The notes under the pieces are model-generated. The model made no database searches and was not told the origin of the DNA. It saw only the letters and a program-made list of their open reading frames with translations. Source: Azolla caroliniana (Eukaryota; Polypodiophyta). From it: DNA of 64,000 nucleotides. The stretch spans positions 14,570,001 through 14,634,000 of the forward strand of contig JBHGNT010000012.1 in NCBI GenBank assembly GCA_043228905.1, read 5' to 3'. This document shows positions 21,770 to 32,122 of the stretch, piece by piece; the stretch's first letter is position 1, and every line of letters begins with the position of its first letter. The translations under genes and the position numbers were made by a program.

Positions 21770-22960
21770 ATAGGCAACTCTTTGGATTGAAATGGAATTT
21801 GAAGACCAAAGTACCATGTTTGTACTACTTTGGATAAGTGTAATGCATAGTTGCAAAAGGCCACTCCCAAGTGGAATGAGTAGACTATGAGGAAATCTTC
21901 ACTCCAATAGCAGGTATGTATCTTTATTCTATGTGCTCATGCACTTGTTTCTCACAAAAAATGACATATCTTTAAGTGGGTCTTCCTTAATGGCGACTTG
22001 AAAGAGGAAGTTTATGTAAAACAACCTCCACATCTCGACATTTTGGAGCAAAAAAACATGGTCTTAAAGCAAGTTCCCAAAGCTTGGTATGACAAAATTA
22101 AAGCATTCTTTATCTCTCTTGGGTTTCAACATTGTTATATCTTTCCCAAGATTCGTTGTTATGCTTGATCATATTATATGTTAATGACCTTCTAATTATA
22201 GGGTTTCTTGCTTCTAATTACTCAAACCCACATTTCAAATGACTGATTTCGGACCTCTACATTACTTCTTAGGTATGGAAGACAATCAATGACATTGTGG
22301 TACCTTCCTCGACCAACATAGGTATCTTAGGTAGTTTCTTTGGACTTGTGGCATATCACATTGTTGGCCATTCTCATGTTTCATGGATCGAAACTCAAAG
22401 TTATCTATGTGAAGATGATTCTCCCACATTTTACGATATCACAATATATAAAAGGTTGATCGGGTATCTTCTACAATCAAGTTATGATAGGCACGACCAA
22501 CTCCCATCATATGCAACAAATTTAATGTCCAGTTGTGAAAACCTTGAAATTCAAAGCCAAACCTTAATCTCATTTAAGTGGTTGGTTTGTTCTAAAGTGT
22601 AAGTATTCTCAGTCAATTCTGAAGTGCTCTAAGACAAAGTCATTTGGCAAGAAAGTATTGAAGTTCATAGGTATTTGGATAACATACTTAAATATGGTCT
22701 CTCTATTTGGCAAGAATTTCCAAATCAAGTTTTCACTGATAACTAAAGTGTTTGACATGCATTGGCACATAAATCAATATTTTATGGTAGAATATAATAT
22801 ATTGAAGTGCAATACCATTTCGTTCGTAAATTAATGGAATCAAAAGTCATCAACTTGGCCTATTCTCCTACTCAAGAAAAAGTGGTTGATTTGTTCATTA
22901 AGCCACTTCCAAGGTAAGCCCTTGATTAGCTCCTCGATCGATTCAATGTTGGATTGTCCT
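21770..22960 (+). pseudogene. Copia I RT to RNase H, heavily decayed
   Basis: Fragments in order on the plus strand: KWNLKTK, WVFLNGDLKEEVYVKQPPHL (about 21977-22040), VPKAWYDKIKAFFISLGF, then far downstream HALAHKSIFYGRI, IEVQYHFVRKLMES, VVDLFIKPLPR. This is the usual copia order of RT fingers, catalytic strand region and RNase H end. Many stops and indels; the RT active box is not readable. The 3' LTR follows at 23080. Confidence 0.75.
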
Positions 22961-23079
22961 CTACATTTGATCTCTTCATATATTCTTCTCTCTCTAGAAT
23001 CTACAACTCTTTAAATGTCTTCTTTCTCTTCCACTTTTCTAAGATTATTCCCTCTCAATCCTCATTTATCGTACCCATT

Positions 23080-23262
23080 TGTTAGTAAAAGATTCACTTA
23101 ACTACCTAACAACCACTTCACTCGTGCTCCCCAAATTTGTATAAATATGCTATATATCAACCTTTTTTTTGAGAGCTTTATTTTTTTGTTGCTACCTACA
23201 AACAAGCTTTGCTCTTTGGATGTCTCTACTTTTTGTGACTATTTTGGTATTGTTGTCTAACA
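23080..23262 (+). repeat. Copia I 3' LTR, short (183 bp)
   Basis: TGTTAG...CTAACA gives a perfect 6-bp inverted terminal repeat. Inside is TATAAATATGCTATATA, a good TATA box. Lies about 120 bp after the last copia I coding words. The pairing with copia I is inferred from position and orientation. Confidence 0.6.
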
Positions 23263-23684
23263 ACCTTCTCACAACTTAGTTGTGTTTATTTTGTTTTCCA
23301 ATTGTTCCACTACTGCTATTAACAATTTTTCTGATAAAACTATTGTGCAAAGTGATGTTGGTAAAAAAGACTCATCACACATTTGGCTCTATGCTTGTAA
23401 ATGGTATGTAGATTGGAAGGTAAAACCTGGATCATTCCCATGTAACCAAGGCATACATCCAACTAAAAACCCTCCACAACCATTGAAAGCCAACTAGTTT
23501 GCACGCGATCATCCATGATTGTGATGCATCAATACACATGTTAAAATCACACATTAATTATTCATGGACAAACCATAAGTACAGTTGGAAGAAGTGAGCC
23601 CGATAATACAATATGTTTAGTAGTGTGGTTATGGTCATAAATCCCCACCCACATACGACCATGAAGATTGCTATCCCCAAATTT
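23263..23684. other. No gene seen
   Basis: A 71-codon open frame (23282-23497) has no recognisable motif. No repeat or RNA gene visible. Confidence 0.4.
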
Positions 23685-23713
23685 GTCACGGACGAGTAGG
23701 CGAGGCTAAATAC

Positions 23714-23754
<41 letters not shown>

Positions 23755-23980
23755 ATGGACAAGAGAACAAGAAAGAGTGATAGAAAATAGACAAGAGAAC
23801 AAGAACTGAATTTATGCTTCTATAACTAGTGTTGTTCACCTTGATTGTAATTAAGGTGCACCCAAGTATTTATACAAGAATGTGGAGGTATGCATGTAAG
23901 CTAGGAATATTCTTGAAAATGCATGAGGATGCATGCAAGCTAGGAAACTTCTTGAAAATGCATGGGGATGCATGCAAGGT
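23685..23980 (-). repeat. Truncated LTR of the chromovirus E family
   Basis: Plus-strand TGTCACGGACGAGTAGGCGA... follows the LTR at 50776-51154 for about 290 bp including a (GA)n run, the TATTTATACAA TATA-like site and a 40-bp repeat around GCATGCAAGCTAGGAA. This copy has three such 40-bp units, the other two. It stops at about 23980 against copia F protease sequence, losing the end that carries the tRNA-like block in the other copy. Confidence 0.8.
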
Positions 23981-25147
23981 ACGAAACCACTTGCCATTTC
24001 GGAAGCTACCACTGTAGCCTTCGTCGTCCAATCTTCCACCCGATATCAGATTCAGTCTGATATCGGGGACATGTTGAACTTCCCTTAGCATCAGTTGACA
24101 ACCAGTCGATGTTGTCAAGCACATGCTTCTAATACCGTCTATCTTGCACTCTCCATTATCTCCCATCTTTACATAACCATGATCACCGACTATGTAAGTC
24201 GAAAACACTCTCTCGACAGAGTTATGTGGAATGATGCACCCGAGTTGATTACCCAGGTGCACTCTTCGCTTGCAAGATTTGTGCTTGCCTGCTGACAAAT
24301 GAACAGGATCTCCTCTACACTCATAGCTACTGTAGATGTGCCCTTTTCTTCAGGAATCTTCTTGGGTTCGACATTATTGCCAACACTCTTGTCCTTCTTG
24401 AGGTGTCGACAATCCTTTTGAAAGTGTCCAGGCTTTCCACAATAGAAGCATGTTGGCTTACCTTTGGACTTGCATCTGGCATGGGACTTTTCTCTCCTTG
24501 GTGGACTCTTTGCCGGTTCCTTCCTCTACCAGTATGTTGAGTCAAATTTGACTCCGACTGACCAAGACACCCTTGTCCTTCCTTCTAGTCTTCTCGTTCA
24601 AGATGCTTGCCTTTACCTCTTGTAAAGAGAAGTTCTCTTCTTGACACGAGGTGCTGAGAGTCACCACTAGGTTCTCCTAGCTGTCCGGCAGGGTGCACAA
24701 TAGGAGGATGGCCTACATTGCATCCTCAAGGGGAAACTTTGTTGCCGCAAGTTGGTTCACATACCCCGTGAATGTGCTAACGTGTTCAACTATGCTTTCT
24801 CCATCCCTGTATTTCAGCCTCACGATGTTCCTCATCAGAGATGTTTTGTTGAGGACGTTCTTCCTCTCACATAAGCCTGACAACTTCTGCCACATCTCGT
24901 AGGCCTTTGTGTCGTTCACAACATGTTGCAAGACACTTATATTGACACATTGTTGGATGATGGCTACCGCCTTTCTGTTAAGAAGTTCCCATTCCGACTC
25001 TAATACTTTCGTGGGTATTTTTGCTCTGTCAATCGGCTCGTAGAGGTCTTTGACTATGAGAAGGTTCTCCATCTTTTTCTTCCAGTCCACATAGTTTTGA
25101 GAGTTTCGAACTATCATGCTTGGGAAGCCGCTCAAACCTCCTTCCAA
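23981..25147 (-). pseudogene. Copia F gag-protease (minus strand), truncated
   Basis: Minus-strand gag starts at ATG 25147 (MEGGLSGF...), 144 residues open, with YVDWKKKMENLL, EMWQKLSGLCERKN and SIVEHVSTFTGYVNQL, the UBN2-type copia Gag. TAG at 24713-24715 stands where Gln is likely. Downstream in shifted frames come a CCHC knuckle (CFYCGKPGHFQKDC, about 24420-24465), protease motif WVINSGASFHIT (Asp replaced by Asn) and HVPDIRLNLISGGRLDDEGY. Coding ends at about 23981 where it meets a chromovirus LTR, so integrase and RT are deleted. Confidence 0.85.
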
Positions 25148-25161
25148 CTTTCACCTACTAC

Positions 25162-25172
25162 TCTAAATACCA
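25162..25172 (-). other. Copia F primer binding site
   Basis: Minus strand reads TGGTATTTAGA three bases inside the LTR, close to the plant initiator-Met primer word TGGTATCAGAGC. Confidence 0.6.
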
Positions 25173-25175
25173 GTT

Positions 25176-25809
25176 TGTAAGGATTCGTTCCCTTATATTC
25201 GTGAGAAAGACCGACTGTGTAATTGACAATATTACGGAAGGACAAAAACACAACAAATACACAGTTTTATGTGGAAACCCTAAACGGGGGAAAACCACGG
25301 GAAAAAAGATTCCACTATACACTAGAGAATACAAAATGAGATCAGAATACAACACTCTCCACACAGAGTGTATCGGCCACATAGGGCTCTTGGCGTCAAA
25401 CCTCACTAGGCTATGGCGCCAGGCTCTCCTTCCCGCTCTCACACTCTCTCTTCTTTGTTGCACACTAACCACACAGAGGCTAACTACTATTCTGTTCTAC
25501 ACAACATTATTCAACTCTATTTGCCCTAAGTGTATTTATACTTATACACTGTATGGGCTATCTACAAATGTGGCCACTACTACTGTCATTCCTATTATAA
25601 CAATAGTTAATCAACCGATTGGTCGACTAGTCGATTTGACTAGCCGACTCTTGTGCCGACTGTCTAGTCGGCTCGATTGGTCGGCCTTATATTTGAGCAA
25701 CTGGTTGGCCCGACTAGTTGGTCGTATATAGTCGACTCTCCATGTCTTCGACTGTCTGCACTCGGCCCAACCAGTCGGCTGCTCCCATAGGAGGGACATA
25801 TTCCTAACA
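25176..25809 (-). repeat. Copia F 5' LTR (634 bp)
   Basis: On the minus strand starts TGTTAGGAAT and ends CCTTACA. It interrupts gypsy G, whose integrase reading stops exactly at 25810. Confidence 0.85.
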
Positions 25810-26279
25810 ATAAGGTCCATGGATATGGATGCCCATGCTCGACTTAGAATTGGGAGCGGTTGGAGAAGACCATATGGTCGATGTTGAGCCACTTTGGAGC
25901 GAGCACATAAGTCACATGTCTTGATAAATTCCTTGACAAATTTCCAAGGTTGGGGCCACCAAAACCCTTGAGATAGTAACTCTAGTGATTTTGCGACCCC
26001 AAAGTGACCGACAAGAGGATCATCATGGTAGTTTTGTAGTACCCGTGAGGGACACGATCCTTCTAGAACATATAGGAGGTGATTACGATATAGTAACCCA
26101 TCCCAGGTTGTAAATTGGTTGAGATATGAGCTTTTCATGTCCGGGGATGGGTCATTGATGTGCACAATGATTTCGTTGGTGAATGGTTCTGACATGGTTG
26201 CCTTGGCGATCTTGTTGAGCAAAGAATCATCATGCAACACGTAGGTTGCAAACATCTGAAGTTGATCAGGCCTCAACAA
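25810..26279 (-). pseudogene. Gypsy G integrase N-terminal part
   Basis: Minus-strand reading MLRPDQLQMFAT..., LLYRNHLLYVLEG, GHFGVAKSLELL, FWWPQPWKFVKEFIKTCDLCARSKVAQHRPYGLLQPLP, SMDLI. This is the HHCC zinc finger and the start of the integrase core (first Asp in SMDLI) of a chromovirus-type element. Copia F entered the core at this point; the remainder is not found on the other side of copia F. About 155 residues are open without stops. Confidence 0.85.
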
Positions 26280-26339
26280 ACAATGGGATTGTTGTGAACA
26301 TGCGTCATCCTATGTTTGTGGCTAAGTCCATCCCAGGAT

Positions 26340-26493
26340 GAATAGTATAAAAGTGCTCTCTGAGCACATTGTATGTACAAAGTGTTCATTATTTTGAAAT
26401 CAAGTTTACGTTCTGCTCTCTCTGTCTCTCCCGCGTACTATGTATTCTCAAGCTTCCCATTAGACCTTGTCTCAGTTTTTCTGTTGCTCCCAG
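26340..26493 (+). repeat. Fragment of copia B/C-type LTR
   Basis: Follows 49090-49246 closely (AAAGTGTTCATTATTTTGAA, GTACTATGTATTCTCAAGCTTCCCATTAGA). Only the R-U5-like right half is present; it leaves the LTR sequence after GTTGCT. Confidence 0.8.
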
Positions 26494-27149
26494 GGGCTCC
26501 ACTATATATAAAGAGGTTGTATCACATGCATTCACGACATCTTTTATAAACCCCATATACATATTATTTTTACTATTTTAGAGACCCTTTTGTAAAAAAA
26601 TAGTTAATAAAAATACCGCTTAGTGCCAATATATATTTGGACAACAACTCATTTTAAATGACCTTACATAGAAAACACTTGTATGTTTTATATATGTGTA
26701 TATATGTATTTTATTGTCTGAATTGTATTGCATATGTATTGTATTGTATTTCATGTTTATGTATGCATGTATTGCATGTTTGTATATATTATATATATGA
26801 CATGTGTATGTATCTATGTGTTTTGTTTGTGTGTGTTCTATATATGTGTGTGCATATGTGTTCTATACATGTCACTACAACCAAATAGGTTGGTAGTGAT
26901 GCCAAAATTCATCACTATTGGCATCGTTTACTTACCATCATTTTGCAACACGTTTTTTAGAAATTAATTATTATTTGTACTTTTTTTAATAATTAATTTG
27001 TATTTTTTATTTTTATCATTTATTTTTTATTTTTTATTTTTTTAAATAAACAAAATGCATGCATGTATGTTTGTACTTTTTTAAACAAATATGCATGCAT
27101 GTTTGTTTGTTTGTATGTATGTAGGCATGGAGAGAATGTGTCTTCACAC
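26494..27149. other. AT-rich low-complexity stretch
   Basis: TATG/TGTA-rich from about 26690 to 26880, then TTTTTATTT runs around 26975-27045. Apparent open frames are translations of these repeats. No gene seen. Confidence 0.6.
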
Positions 27150-27390
27150 CATCTTCATTCCAAAGAGCATGATCACCATTAAAACTAAGCATGAAAGCCT
27201 TCACTCCGAAGAAAAAGACCACCTTCCATGGATCTTCTTTGAAATGCTTACGTAACAATGCATATCTTGTGGTTTCATCAAAGTAAAAAATGCTACATCT
27301 AAAAGAGTATATATCATAAAAATAATATACCATGTTTTTTGGAAAAATAAAAATAAAAATAAATAAATATATATACCATGTGAAGTCCAA
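27150..27390 (-). other. Exon-like open stretch, unknown
   Basis: Minus-strand frame with words RYALLRKHFKEDPWKVVFF and LSFNGDHALWNEDGVKTH, open for over 70 residues with ordinary protein composition, preceded by CTTTTAG (possible acceptor). I do not recognise it. Could be an exon of a decayed gene. The intervening 27391-28424 shows AT-rich sequence with no further support. Confidence 0.3.
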
Positions 27391-28424
27391 GAACTATTCA
27401 CAACATTTAACTTGAGCAAGAACTTCACCACATGAAGTTGCTACAGTGCCTGAACAAAAAATACACTGAGTTTTTCTCTAAGAAAAATTGAGCATACACA
27501 CACATAATACTTTTAACCTATAAACGTATTCTCTTCTATAACCATAGCCATTAATCCCTCTGCAGCAGAAACAAAGTAAGCTCTAGAACCGACAAAGCTA
27601 TAGATTCAAGAACATCTAATTTGAAATTTGCAAACCTACACACAAAAACACATTTTTTACCTCTTCTTTGTCGACATTTAGTAAGTTGAGAACATATACA
27701 ATAACAATATGAAACCAAGGGTAAATATGTTGTACGAATAAAATATAACAGTTACAAAGAAAAGATGTAGAGTAATAATTAAGAAACATCAACCATTATA
27801 CCTTCACTTCATAAGTAATGCTACAATCTTGATCCTGTGCACAATAAGATCAGCTTTTGTGGTCCATAATATAATTTGCAGCCCATTGTAGCCCATAAGC
27901 ATGTATGTATATATTTATATCTACATATCATGTATGCATGCATGCATGCCTAATGATTTTCCTGTTACTATATCTACCTTGAAGAGCTCATTATCCTCCA
28001 TGCCATCAATGTTGGACGCTTGAATTATCGAAACCTACTTCCTTATAGTTTCTGAGGAAACTCCAACATTCCAAGAGGTATTCAGAGCCATGACACTCAA
28101 AATGTATGCATTTTGACATACAAAATTCAGACATCTAATCCACAGAAATTTACACCCTTTGAGATAATGAAGCCCTTATGGATTCCGCCTCCCGGACATC
28201 CTTTCTTTGCGCAAAATGGATGAAAAATTAAGATGAAGTTACTCTCAACAACGTTAAATCATAGATAGGTTTGGTCTTGACAAATGAGAAGATAATGAGA
28301 ACACTTTGTGGAAATTCATATAGCCAATTCACTACAAATAAAACCAAAATACAGTTCAATTATGAACACACAATTGACATGCCTCTTGTAACAATACCAC
28401 ATTTGCCACAAATTCTCACTTACC

Positions 28425-28665
28425 ATGTATCTAAGAAATCCAAAAATATGACATTGACCTCAACTATGGAAACTAGCAACGCAGCCCTCATGCCAAACAT
28501 GACTTGAATAAAATGTCGGAGCACCCCATTGAAGAGCATAAGGAATTGCTCAAAGGGTGTGTTCACACACAATGTTAGGTTGAGCTTGATTCTCAACACC
28601 TCTCTTTCGGAAACGGTTGACGATGTTGTTTGCCGAATTGATAGGCATCGCATACACCTGCAATC
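28425..28665 (-). other. Exon-like stretch between TTGCAG and CATG/GTAAGT, unknown
   Basis: On the minus strand TTGCAG is followed by VYAMPINSANNIVNRFRKRG then, after one TGA, AIPYALQWGAPTFYSSHVW. A second frame is open throughout. It ends at a good donor, CATG/GTAAGTGAG. No family recognised. Bases 28666-29149 between this and NF-YB show nothing. Confidence 0.3.
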
Positions 28666-29149
28666 TCCTTTTTGGTAAAAGTTCTTAGAAATATTGAGAA
28701 TCGATTAGATAGGTAAGCCTAGAAAATCAAATTTAAAATAATTTCACAATTTTGACAATCTTGATGTTCCGTTTCAATATTAGCTTAGATACATTTAACC
28801 TACAGTACATAACAAGGAAGTACTAATAGAGAATCAGTAGAGGAACACTAATCTTATATCACCAAAAAATGTCTATCCATTATTTATCCATGAGTAACAC
28901 ATCATTCACAAGTGTTATTCACCATTGTGTTACATTATGCACTTACATGTTCTTCCTCGCCTAAAACAGATAACGGTGAGAAATATATGCATAGCACTAA
29001 TATTCGTTGAGTTTCAAATGGCGTCTCTATATAATTACCCACACTTCAAAAATGATGTTATATTGTGTGATAAACAATAGAAACAATCAAGATGGTTCAA
29101 ATTACCATACCAAGGTGATGAAACAACTAATGATGCTCGATCACTCCGG

Positions 29150-29460
29150 CATAGGTTCGGGATAATCTTCAAACCCAAGGGTTCCCATGGCCCATAGCAG
29201 CAAGTCATCCCCATTCACCATCTTCCTCTTCTCCCTTTTGGCATTTATCTGAAGCTTCACCGATGATGAAGCTAATAAACTCTGACAAAACATTTTTGGA
29301 CGGTTTCCTTGGCTCTTTCTAGATGTTTGCATTAGAAAGGAGGGACTTTTTCATAATTCTAGTAACATTGGCAATAGGAAGCAATCGTTCTTGCTCACAA
29401 TTTAAGCTCAAATGTCTGCCTAAATGTCCGCCCAACAACTCTTCATCAGATTGATAAAGA
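29150..29460 (-). pseudogene. NF-YB: NF-YB (CCAAT-binding histone-fold subunit) pseudogene
   Basis: NF-YB is the histone-fold partner of NF-YC in the trimeric CCAAT-binding transcription factor. Minus-strand reading in order: [68 protein letters not shown]. These cover the alpha1-alpha3 histone-fold core in the correct order. It is broken by a TAG after SNANI, at least two single-base frameshifts (near KC/SEF and KCQK/EKRK) and an extra Leu codon in DDLLLW. No intron separates the blocks, so it could be a processed copy; the end (YPEPMPE-stop) does not match the family. Confidence 0.85.
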
Positions 29461-29639
29461 CATGGCTGAGGAAATGAACTAGAGGGTTTTTCAATATCTC
29501 TGGGATATAAGCTAGGCTTCCAAAAGCTTTCTCATTCTAAAATAATCGAGCTAAATGTTGGCTTTCTCTGTCTCTGTCTCTGTCTCTGTCTCTGTTTTTT
29601 TTCCCCCACGTCGAAATATTTGCCCCCTTTTTCTTTCTT

Positions 29640-30196
29640 CCTTTCTCTGTATGTATGTATGTATGTGTAGGTATGTATGTGTATGCATGTATGTAATGAT
29701 GTATAGATGTGTATAGATGTATGTTAAATTGTAAAACTTATAAGTTACACTGTAGGCATATGTATGTATGTATGTATATATATATGGTGATATGTGGAAT
29801 ATGTATGTATGTACATATGTAATGTATGTATGTGTATCCATATATGTATATGTGATGTACATTGTAGGCATATGTATGTACATAATTCAATGTGTATGGA
29901 TGTGTTTGTAATATGTGTATAATATGTATGTATGTGTATGTATATGTGTGTGTATGTGGTGATATGTATGTAAATGTATGAATGTATGTATGTGTATATA
30001 TGTAATGTATTTATGTATGTATATTTTGGGATATTTTCATGTTTAGTATGTATATGGATGTATGTATAGGTATATATGTGTATGCATGTATGTAATGTAT
30101 GTTTATAAAACTTAATATAACATCGTAGGCATATGTACGTATATATATATGGTGATATGTGGAATATGTATGTAGATATGTGAATATACATGATTC
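29640..30196. repeat. TATG/TGTA-rich microsatellite region (left)
   Basis: Irregular (TATG)n, (TGTA)n and TATATA runs. It flanks LINE-1 on the left; equivalent sequence continues on its right, so LINE-1 landed inside it. ORFs here are repeat translations. Confidence 0.85.
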
Positions 30197-30211
30197 AATG
30201 TGTATGGATAT
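30197..30211. repeat. LINE-1 target-site duplication, left
   Basis: AATGTGTATGGATAT, identical to 36523-36537. Confidence 0.8.
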
Positions 30212-30319
30212 ATATATGTAGAGTAAAAAAGAGAAGGAAGAAGAAGAAGAGAGAACGTTACAGAGAACGCTACAGGGAAGGAAGCGTTACAGAGAACGTT
30301 GTAGAAGACGAGGAAGACG

Positions 30320-32122
30320 ATGGCTGACACGGCACAACAGGGGAACTCTGATGCAGCGTCCCCGACATCCTCTTCACGGTCAGCTGTCACAGTCGTCTTC
30401 ACACCGGAAGAAGAAGCGATGCTGAAAACAGAGGTAAGCCGCCTGCACTCCTATTCAATAGTATGCAGGGTTATAGGATTAAGACCAAATAGAGGAGATT
30501 TGCGGGATCTCCTCCAGGCAGCCTTTCAGCATCACATCGGAAAAATAATTGATGTTCAATTCCTTGGACATGGTTTCTATCACTTAGAATTGGATACGGC
30601 AGAATCCATATTGATAATGTTAAAGGCTAATATGATTAATATTCGCAATGCGATTGCTTGTTTTATGCCATGGCAACCGGCTTTTGATCCCGTCCAAATG
30701 TTAAGTTCCGGACATCGGTTGATTCCGATTTCCGTAGTTTTCCCGAGAATTCCTAAAGAATATATGGCTGTGCTTCCATCAATTGCAGCAAGAATCGGCA
30801 CGGTTCTTCCTCCACGGGTGGAGGCTTTAGAAGCGAAGATGTCAGGATACCCATCAATTCGCATATTAGTTCCCTCAATGGAAAATCTACCGTCTCAGGT
30901 ACTTTTACCATCAATTACCGGGAATTCAACGTTTATGCAAAAACTGGAATATGTAGGTATGCCTGGGCAGTGCTTTTATTGTAAACAAAAAGGTCATGTA
31001 TTAAAAGATTGTCCAAGGAAAAAGAAGGGAGATGGTTCCCAGAATGGCCTAAGTAATGAACATATAGAGGCTAATCAAGTTAAGTTGAATAGAAATCAAC
31101 AAACACATCTACGTGAAGGAATAGAGAAAGGAAAGAATGTTAAGACTTCCAAGGATGAAAAAGGGAAAAGTATTCAACCCTCCCAAGATGAGGTGTGGAA
31201 GCCAATTGAAAAAAGGCACACAATACCTAATAAGAGCATAGAATCTAAGAGTGATCACGTAAATACAAGCCGTTATGAAGTCTTACAAGAACCGGATAAT
31301 TCTTTGCCTCAAAATGAGGTTAATTTAGGCCAAACCAGTAAGGGTTCTGAACAATCTATTCTTGTTGGAGAAGAGACCGAATCAGTCAACAATCTCGTTA
31401 GGTCCACTCAGGAAACAAAAATGACATCAAGTAAAGAACATTTTAAAGAGTCTAGTGCATCTCGACCAAGTCATAGATCTATAAAAAGATCATCTACCTT
31501 GAGGGGGCTGAATGTGAATTTCATTCGCACAATTCCGTTAAAGTCCTTAGTACAAAATAATTGTGATGTGGAAGTCACTAGATGGAATGCCACATACGGA
31601 TTTGAGTTTTTGAAATTTTTGGGAGACATGGTTGATAATGGGAATGCAGCAATACGAGTCCATGTTCTTTTCAGATCTATGCAATCTCTAGTAGGATTTT
31701 CATTTCCTTTCTATGGATATGAAAAACAAACATGGGCAGCAGCGGATGTTCGATTGGCTGTTAGACAACAAACATTACACTTTGCAAAATATGTTAATTG
31801 TGACAATTTTGGGGAAACATTATTAAGGGGACTTGAGGGAGCAACTATGCAACTTTTGCCAGTGTCTGATGTGATGGGGCGGAGGCAGGTGGTTGTTGCT
31901 TTAGACTCTAACATTCTTCCAAATTGTGGATATACATTTATTCATGAAGATGGATTATCGGAAGGCCAAGTATTGGCTAAAGCTCATCATCATTATAGAA
32001 TGATACGTGATGCGATACCCTTATCAAATTCAATAAACGGTGAGCAAGATGGCAATGAGGTCACTCTAGAGCCATTAATGAAAAACAGGAAAATGGCATC
32101 ACAACAACCTAAATTTTCCTAA
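30320..32122 (+). CDS. LINE-1 ORF1 protein (600 aa), DUF4283-like and CCHC
   Basis: RNA-binding chaperone-type protein of a plant L1. Residues about 40-150 (VIGLRPNRGDLRDLLQAAF, GFYHLELDTAESI, PWQPAFDP) have the wording and order of the DUF4283 domain. A zinc knuckle CFYCKQKGHVLKDC lies at about 217-230. Residues 240-390 are Lys/Glu/Ser-rich and probably disordered. Residues about 395-590 form a further ordered-looking region (NATYGFEFLKFLGDMVDNG, RQQTLHFAKYVNCDNFGE, HHHYRMIRDAIPL) that I cannot assign. No stop or frameshift. It ends TAA, and ORF2 ATG follows with no gap in the same frame. Confidence 0.88.
   Translation: MADTAQQGNSDAASPTSSSRSAVTVVFTPEEEAMLKTEVSRLHSYSIVCRVIGLRPNRGDLRDLLQAAFQHHIGKIIDVQFLGHGFYHLELDTAESILIMLKANMINIRNAIACFMPWQPAFDPVQMLSSGHRLIPISVVFPRIPKEYMAVLPSIAARIGTVLPPRVEALEAKMSGYPSIRILVPSMENLPSQVLLPSITGNSTFMQKLEYVGMPGQCFYCKQKGHVLKDCPRKKKGDGSQNGLSNEHIEANQVKLNRNQQTHLREGIEKGKNVKTSKDEKGKSIQPSQDEVWKPIEKRHTIPNKSIESKSDHVNTSRYEVLQEPDNSLPQNEVNLGQTSKGSEQSILVGEETESVNNLVRSTQETKMTSSKEHFKESSASRPSHRSIKRSSTLRGLNVNFIRTIPLKSLVQNNCDVEVTRWNATYGFEFLKFLGDMVDNGNAAIRVHVLFRSMQSLVGFSFPFYGYEKQTWAAADVRLAVRQQTLHFAKYVNCDNFGETLLRGLEGATMQLLPVSDVMGRRQVVVALDSNILPNCGYTFIHEDGLSEGQVLAKAHHHYRMIRDAIPLSNSINGEQDGNEVTLEPLMKNRKMASQQPKFS

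Noticed and set aside
29551-30191. Long open frames rich in Tyr, Ile, His and Thr
   Set aside because: They are translations of TATG/TGTA microsatellite.
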